Shown here: piece after piece, positions 14,816-18,600 of the stretch
How positions within the stretch are numbered: position 1 is the first letter of the stretch
How the letters are laid out: each line of letters starts with the position of its first letter
DNA from: JBGPYB01 sp041493035
GTDB taxonomy: Bacteria > Acidobacteriota > Vicinamibacteria > Fen-336
Direction: 5' to 3'
Assembly (NCBI GenBank): GCA_041493035.1
Contig: JBGPYB010000096.1
Span: forward strand, 1 to 18,600
Length of the DNA stretch: 18,600 bases
The notes under the pieces: model-generated
Database searches by the model: none
What the model was told of the DNA's origin: nothing
What the model saw: the letters and a program-made list of their open reading frames with translations, nothing else
Translations under genes and position numbers: made by a program

Positions 14816-16732
14816 GTGCGCTCCAGCCTCCCGACCACACCCACGACGTTCTTCGGCCGCGGCGGCCTCTTGTCCCGCGCGCTCGAGGGATACGAGGAGC
14901 GGCCATCGCAGGCTCGCTTTTCCGAGGCCGTGGAAGGAACCCTCCGCAATGGCGGGGTCCTCCTGGCCGAGGCGGGAACGGGTACCGGCAAGACACTCGC
15001 GTATCTCCTTCCCGCCGTGGACGCGGGCCGTCGCGTCGTTGTCTCCACGGGCACCAAGAACCTGCAGGAGCAGCTCGTCGCCAAGGACATTCCGCTTCTG
15101 GCGAGAGCTCTGGGACGCGACCTCTCGGTCGCGGTGATGAAGGGGCGCGGAAATTATCTCTGCCTTCTCCGCCATCGGTCGTTCTCGGGGGCGGGGAACT
15201 TTCGCCATCTAGAGGAGATCCCGATCTTCCGGTCCGTGGAGGCCTGGGCGCCCCAGACCGAAACCGGGGACCGTGGCGAGGTCGCCGACATGCCCGACAG
15301 CGCCGCCTTCTGGCGGGAGATCTCGGCCGCCAGCGAGAACTGCATCGGCCAGTCGTGCCCCGACTTCGACGCCTGCTGGATCACCAAGATGCGCCAGCGC
15401 GCCCTCGAAGCCGACATCGTCGTCGTGAACCATCACCTTCTCTGCGCCGACCTGGCCGTCAAGGACGGGAGCTATGGCGAAGTCATTCCTCCTTACGACA
15501 TGGTGATCCTGGACGAGGCTCACCTGCTGGAGGACGTGGCGACGCAGTACTTCGGCGTCACCGTCTCGTCGCATCGCGTCGAGGATCTCTGCCGCGACGT
15601 GGAACGCGAGCTGTCGGCCGCGAAGCGCGACGCCCGCGACGTCATCGCCGAGGTGGCGGCGCTCCGCCACAGGTCCGAGCGCTTCTTCAAGCTCCTGTCC
15701 ATGGGCAAAGGGCGACGTCTCGCCCGCGACTGGATGACCACGCGGGTCGCCGAGGATTGGGGTGCGCTTCTCCTGCGCTTCGAGGGCGTCAAGACGGCGA
15801 TCCTCGCCTTGCCTGAGCGCCCCGAGTCGCTCACGGGCCTCGCCGGTCGCGCCCAGTCCCTGAAAGAAGAGATGGAGTTCGTCCTGGAGGCGGAGCAGGA
15901 CAGCCACGTCTACTTCGTCGAGTCCCGAGGCCGCGGCGTGTCCCTGAAGGCGACGCCCATCGACGTTTCGCCGATGCTGCGCGAGATGCTCTTTGACCGG
16001 GTCCGCTCCGCGGTCCTCACGTCGGCAACCCTGGCCGTCGACGGGGGCTTCGATTACCTGAAGGCGCGCCTCGGCATCGAGGCGACCGACGAGCTTCTGC
16101 TCCCATCCCCATTCGACTTCGCGGCGCAGGCTCTGCTCTACGTCCCGCGGGGCATGCCGGAACCGCGGGCCCCCGCCTTCGTGGAGCGCGCCGCTCTCGA
16201 GATCCAGGCGATTCTCGAGGAGAGCCGCGGCCGTGCGTTCGTGCTCTTCACTTCGTACGCCAACATGAACGCCGTGGCCGAGCGCGTGGCGGGGGAGATC
16301 CCGTATCCGCTCCTCATCCAGGGAGAAGCGCCGAAGGCCATGCTCCTGGACACGTTCCGGAGCACGCCGGGGGCCGTTCTCTTCGCGACGGCCTCCTTCT
16401 GGCAGGGCGTCGACGTGGTGGGGGAGCAGCTCTCCTGCGTGATCATTGACAAGCTGCCGTTCGCGTCACCCGGTGATCCTGTGGTCTCCGCGCGGATCGA
16501 CCGATTGCGGAACCGCGGCGGGAACGCGTTCGGCGAGTATCAAGTGCCGGTGGCGATCCTCATGCTGAAGCAGGGGCTGGGCCGCCTGATCCGGTCGGCG
16601 TCGGATCGGGGCATCCTGGCCGTCCTGGATAGCCGACTGGTGGAGAAGGCCTACGGCCGGCGTTTCCTCGAGAGCCTGCCTCCCGCGCGCCTCGTCCACG
16701 ATCGCGCGGCGATCGCCGGGTTCCTCGACTAG
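14816..16732 (+). CDS. DinG/YoaA-type (XPD-like) ATP-dependent DNA helicase with iron-sulfur cluster
   Basis: This 638-aa superfamily 2 helicase has Walker A AEAGTGTGKT (51-60), motif Ia STGTKNLQEQL (77-87), DEAH (233-236) and the C-terminal motif QGLGRLIRS. Four cysteines (116, 176, 181, 187) sit where XPD/DinG proteins bind a 4Fe-4S cluster. Family members unwind DNA 5' to 3' and resolve R-loops or G-quadruplexes during replication and repair. There is no exonuclease domain at the N-terminus, unlike Gram-positive DinG. GTG 14816 is the first start and places Walker A at the usual distance. It is divergent from the kinase (57 bases between starts) and overlaps the DMT transporter stop by CTAG. 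Confidence 0.95.
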   Translation: MRSSLPTTPTTFFGRGGLLSRALEGYEERPSQARFSEAVEGTLRNGGVLLAEAGTGTGKTLAYLLPAVDAGRRVVVSTGTKNLQEQLVAKDIPLLARALGRDLSVAVMKGRGNYLCLLRHRSFSGAGNFRHLEEIPIFRSVEAWAPQTETGDRGEVADMPDSAAFWREISAASENCIGQSCPDFDACWITKMRQRALEADIVVVNHHLLCADLAVKDGSYGEVIPPYDMVILDEAHLLEDVATQYFGVTVSSHRVEDLCRDVERELSAAKRDARDVIAEVAALRHRSERFFKLLSMGKGRRLARDWMTTRVAEDWGALLLRFEGVKTAILALPERPESLTGLAGRAQSLKEEMEFVLEAEQDSHVYFVESRGRGVSLKATPIDVSPMLREMLFDRVRSAVLTSATLAVDGGFDYLKARLGIEATDELLLPSPFDFAAQALLYVPRGMPEPRAPAFVERAALEIQAILEESRGRAFVLFTSYANMNAVAERVAGEIPYPLLIQGEAPKAMLLDTFRSTPGAVLFATASFWQGVDVVGEQLSCVIIDKLPFASPGDPVVSARIDRLRNRGGNAFGEYQVPVAILMLKQGLGRLIRSASDRGILAVLDSRLVEKAYGRRFLESLPPARLVHDRAAIAGFLD

Positions 16733-17598
16733 GCCACGTCCGCGGCCGTAGACTGGCCGTGCAGGATCAGGATGCCGGCCCCGCAGACGAGAACGCCGCC
16801 GGCGATCGACAGCGCGTCGGGCCATTGGCCGAAGACGAAGCCGTCCAGCAGCGCCGCGACCGGCACCGCAGCGTAGATGAAGGGACCGACCTGAGCCGCC
16901 GGCGCGTGAGCGTAGGCGCGCGTCAGGAGAAGCTGAGCCACCGTGGCGCAGCTCCCGATTAGAAGCAGGATCCACCACAACGCGATGGGCGGCGCCTTCC
17001 ACGTGCCGAAGAGCGGTACGGCGGACACGAGGGTGGAGATGAGGCCGAAGTAGAAGACGATCCGCGTCACCGGCTCGGTCTCCGTGAGGCGCCGCACGCC
17101 GACCTGCGCCAGCGCGGCGAGGACCGCTGCGGCCACGCCTACGAGGGCGACCGGATTGAAGAGGGCGAGGCCGGGTTTCAGGATCAGGGCGACGCCCAGG
17201 AAGCCTACGGTGAGCCCCCGCCAGAGCCCTTCGGGAACCGGCTCCTTCAGCCAGAGCCAGGCGATCACGGGCATGAAGAGAGGGAGGGAATAGTTGAGGA
17301 GAACCGCGTCGGCGAGGCGCATGTGGCCGATGGCGAAGAAGAAGCAGTACATGGCGGCCAACCCAGCAAGGGAACGAATCAGGTGTTCCGCCAGGTGGGT
17401 GGTCCCGAGGCCGCCACGGCCCAGGCGCGGGAGGAGCGGAAGGAGCGCGGCGAAACCGACGGCGTTCCGGAAGAAGACCACGATGGTGTTCGGCAGCTCG
17501 CGCGAGGCGGCCTTGACGCCGATCCCCATCACCGCGAAGAAGAAGGCCGACGCCACCATGAGGAGAGCACCGCGCCGCAGGCTCTGTTCGCGGGGCAT
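16729..17598 (-). CDS. EamA/DMT superfamily transporter
   Basis: This 289-aa protein has about ten hydrophobic helices in two EamA repeats (about 10-140 and 150-282), for example LLMVASAFFFAVMGIGVKAA at the start, LADAVLLNYSLPLFMPVIAW in the first repeat and AAVPVAALLDGFVFGQWPDA in the second. Family members export or import amino acids, metabolites or nucleotide sugars; the substrate cannot be told. The ATG at 17598 has no Shine-Dalgarno sequence; TAATCT lies 8 bases upstream, so the mRNA is probably leaderless. It is divergent from queE with only 20 bases between start codons. A link to queuosine precursor uptake is not supported by any specific motif. Confidence 0.9.
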   Translation of the reverse strand: MPREQSLRRGALLMVASAFFFAVMGIGVKAASRELPNTIVVFFRNAVGFAALLPLLPRLGRGGLGTTHLAEHLIRSLAGLAAMYCFFFAIGHMRLADAVLLNYSLPLFMPVIAWLWLKEPVPEGLWRGLTVGFLGVALILKPGLALFNPVALVGVAAAVLAALAQVGVRRLTETEPVTRIVFYFGLISTLVSAVPLFGTWKAPPIALWWILLLIGSCATVAQLLLTRAYAHAPAAQVGPFIYAAVPVAALLDGFVFGQWPDALSIAGGVLVCGAGILILHGQSTAADVA

Positions 17599-17605
17599 CT
17601 GCTGT

Positions 17606-17612
17606 TAGATTA
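17606..17612. promoter_or_regulatory. Overlapping divergent -10 boxes (DMT transporter and queE)
   Basis: TTAGATTA contains TAGATT on the plus strand (17606-17611), 7 bases before the queE ATG, and TAATCT on the minus strand (17607-17612), 8 bases before the transporter ATG. One near-symmetric AT-rich element could drive both genes as a bidirectional promoter. No -35 boxes are obvious. Confidence 0.5.
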
Positions 17613-17618
17613 GTCGGA

Positions 17619-18257
17619 ATGCTGACGGTCAACGAGATCTTCTTCTCGATTCAGGGAGAAGGCACGCGTGCCGGTCGTCCGTCGGCCTTCGTCCGACTCA
17701 CCGGTTGCCCGCTGCGCTGCGTGTGGTGCGACACCGCGTACGCTTTTCACGAGGGGACGCGGCAGTCGGAAGACAGCGTCCTCGCCACGCTGGATGCCAT
17801 GCCGTGCCGTCTCGTGACGCTGACGGGCGGAGAGCCCCTCTCCCAGCCCGACGCTTTCCCCTTCGTGACGCGCCTCGCCGATGCGGCGTGGGAGGTCGTC
17901 ATCGAGACTTCAGGACACGTGCTCCTCGACCGCCTCGACCGGCGCGCCGTGGCGATCATGGACGTGAAGACGCCCGGTTCCGGAGAAGAGCACCGGATGG
18001 AGTGGCGGAACCTCGATCTCCTGAAACCCACCGACGAGATCAAGTTCGTGATCGCCCACCGGGCCGACTACGAGTGGTCGCGGGACGTCGTGCGCGAGAG
18101 ACGGATGCTCGATCGCTGCGTCGTGCTTTTTTCCCCCGTTCACGGCGACGTGCCTCCGGGGGATCTGGGGCGCTGGATCCTCGACGACGGTCTCGGCGTG
18201 CGCCTCCAGGTGCAGCTCCACAAATACCTCTGGCCCGGCGTCGAGCGTGGCGTGTGA
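17619..18257 (+). CDS. queE: 7-carboxy-7-deazaguanine synthase QueE (radical SAM)
   Basis: This 212-aa enzyme converts 6-carboxytetrahydropterin to 7-carboxy-7-deazaguanine, an early step of the queuosine/7-deazaguanine pathway. The substrate-binding IQGEG (11-15) is followed by the radical-SAM cluster CPLRCVWC (Cys30, Cys34, Cys37, spacing CX3CX2C) and the SAM-binding TLTGGEPL. C-terminal motifs such as EIKFVI and LQVQLHKYLW also fit QueE. The length is typical. The ATG at 17619 has no clear ribosome-binding site and probably starts a leaderless mRNA. Its stop overlaps the queC start (GTGA), so the two form an operon. Confidence 0.96.
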   Translation: MLTVNEIFFSIQGEGTRAGRPSAFVRLTGCPLRCVWCDTAYAFHEGTRQSEDSVLATLDAMPCRLVTLTGGEPLSQPDAFPFVTRLADAAWEVVIETSGHVLLDRLDRRAVAIMDVKTPGSGEEHRMEWRNLDLLKPTDEIKFVIAHRADYEWSRDVVRERRMLDRCVVLFSPVHGDVPPGDLGRWILDDGLGVRLQVQLHKYLWPGVERGV

Positions 18258-18600
18258 GCCGGCCGCTGGCCGTCGTCTGCGTCAGCGGTGGGATGGACTC
18301 AGCGGTCACGGCCGCGATCGCCGCCGCCGATCACCGGCTCGCGTTTCTCCACGCCAACTACGGCCAGCGCACGGAGAAGGCCGAGCTGGCGTGTTTCCAC
18401 GCGTTGGCGGACCACTTCGAGGCGGAAGCCCGTCTCGTAGTCGATTTCTCAGCCCTCCGCGCCATCGGTGGGAGCAGCCTCACCGATCCGTTGATTCCCG
18501 TCCGGGAAGGCTCGCCCGTCGAAAACGTGATTCCGACGTCGTATGTCCCCTTCCGGAACGCCCATCTTCTGTCGGCGGCTGCGTCGTGGGCCGAGGTTCT
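18254..18600 (+). CDS. queC: 7-cyano-7-deazaguanine synthase QueC, cut by window end
   Basis: The frame from GTG 18254 runs off the window. QueC converts 7-carboxy-7-deazaguanine to preQ0 using ATP and ammonia, directly after QueE. Visible motifs are the PP-loop SGGMDS (about 11-16), ANYGQRTEKAE (about 36-46), and TSYVPFRNAHLLSAAA, all in QueC order; the last is the family VPxRN segment. The usual SGGLDS has Met for Leu. Start and queE stop overlap as GTGA. The zinc-binding cysteines near the C-terminus lie beyond the window. Confidence 0.94.
   Translation, partial: MSRPLAVVCVSGGMDSAVTAAIAAADHRLAFLHANYGQRTEKAELACFHALADHFEAEARLVVDFSALRAIGGSSLTDPLIPVREGSPVENVIPTSYVPFRNAHLLSAAASWAEV

Noticed and set aside
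1..18600. CRISPR arrays, tRNA or rRNA genes, insertion sequences, attachment sites
   Set aside because: I saw no regularly spaced repeats, no tRNA-like cloverleaf, no transposase or integrase, and no flanking direct repeats.

Overview
This is a high-GC bacterial chromosomal window. Hybrid histidine kinases, a sigma-54 response regulator, a Ser/Thr kinase with tetratricopeptide-like repeats and queuosine genes point to a large-genome, environmental, probably Gram-negative bacterium. Acidobacteriota, a deltaproteobacterial lineage or a proteobacterium are plausible. I cannot fix the phylum from the sequence alone.

Left part (1-10.2 kb): a signalling and envelope-stress island. It opens with the 3' end of a hybrid histidine kinase, overlapped by a stand-alone receiver protein. 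A leftward pair follows: a phospholipase D/cardiolipin synthase-like gene broken by one in-frame TGA, and an endonuclease/exonuclease/phosphatase-family gene. Then come a rightward AI-2E family transporter, a PH-like-domain protein, a 52-aa membrane protein, a decayed receiver-domain remnant, a PAS hybrid histidine kinase, a leftward 49-aa Lmo0937-like membrane protein, a sigma-54-dependent NtrC-type response regulator, leftward DUF3309 (50 aa) and CsbD-like (54 aa) genes, and a secreted double-BON protein that ends at a strong hairpin terminator.

Main discovery: six intergenic sequences match the sigma-54 -24/-12 promoter consensus (TGGCAC-N5-TTGCW) with exact GG-N10-GC spacing. Each is oriented toward one of these effector genes: phospholipase/EEP, AI-2E transporter, PH/small membrane protein, Lmo0937-like, CsbD/DUF3309 and BON. 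With the sigma-54 activator and a hybrid kinase encoded among them, the left part looks like a self-contained two-component/sigma-54 regulon controlling envelope and stress proteins, most of them very small.

Right part (10.2-18.6 kb): ordinary-looking genes in a different regulatory style. They are an Npt1/Npt2-like (ATP/ADP translocase-like) transporter with a soluble repeat-like C-terminus, a Ser/Thr kinase with TolB-like and TPR-like regions, a DinG/XPD-type iron-sulfur helicase, an EamA/DMT transporter, and the start of a queuosine operon (queE, then queC, cut by the window end). These genes mostly lack Shine-Dalgarno sequences and have a TANNNT -10-like box a few bases before the start codon, which suggests leaderless or near-leaderless transcripts. 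Two convergent gene pairs here overlap by exactly four bases at their stop codons.
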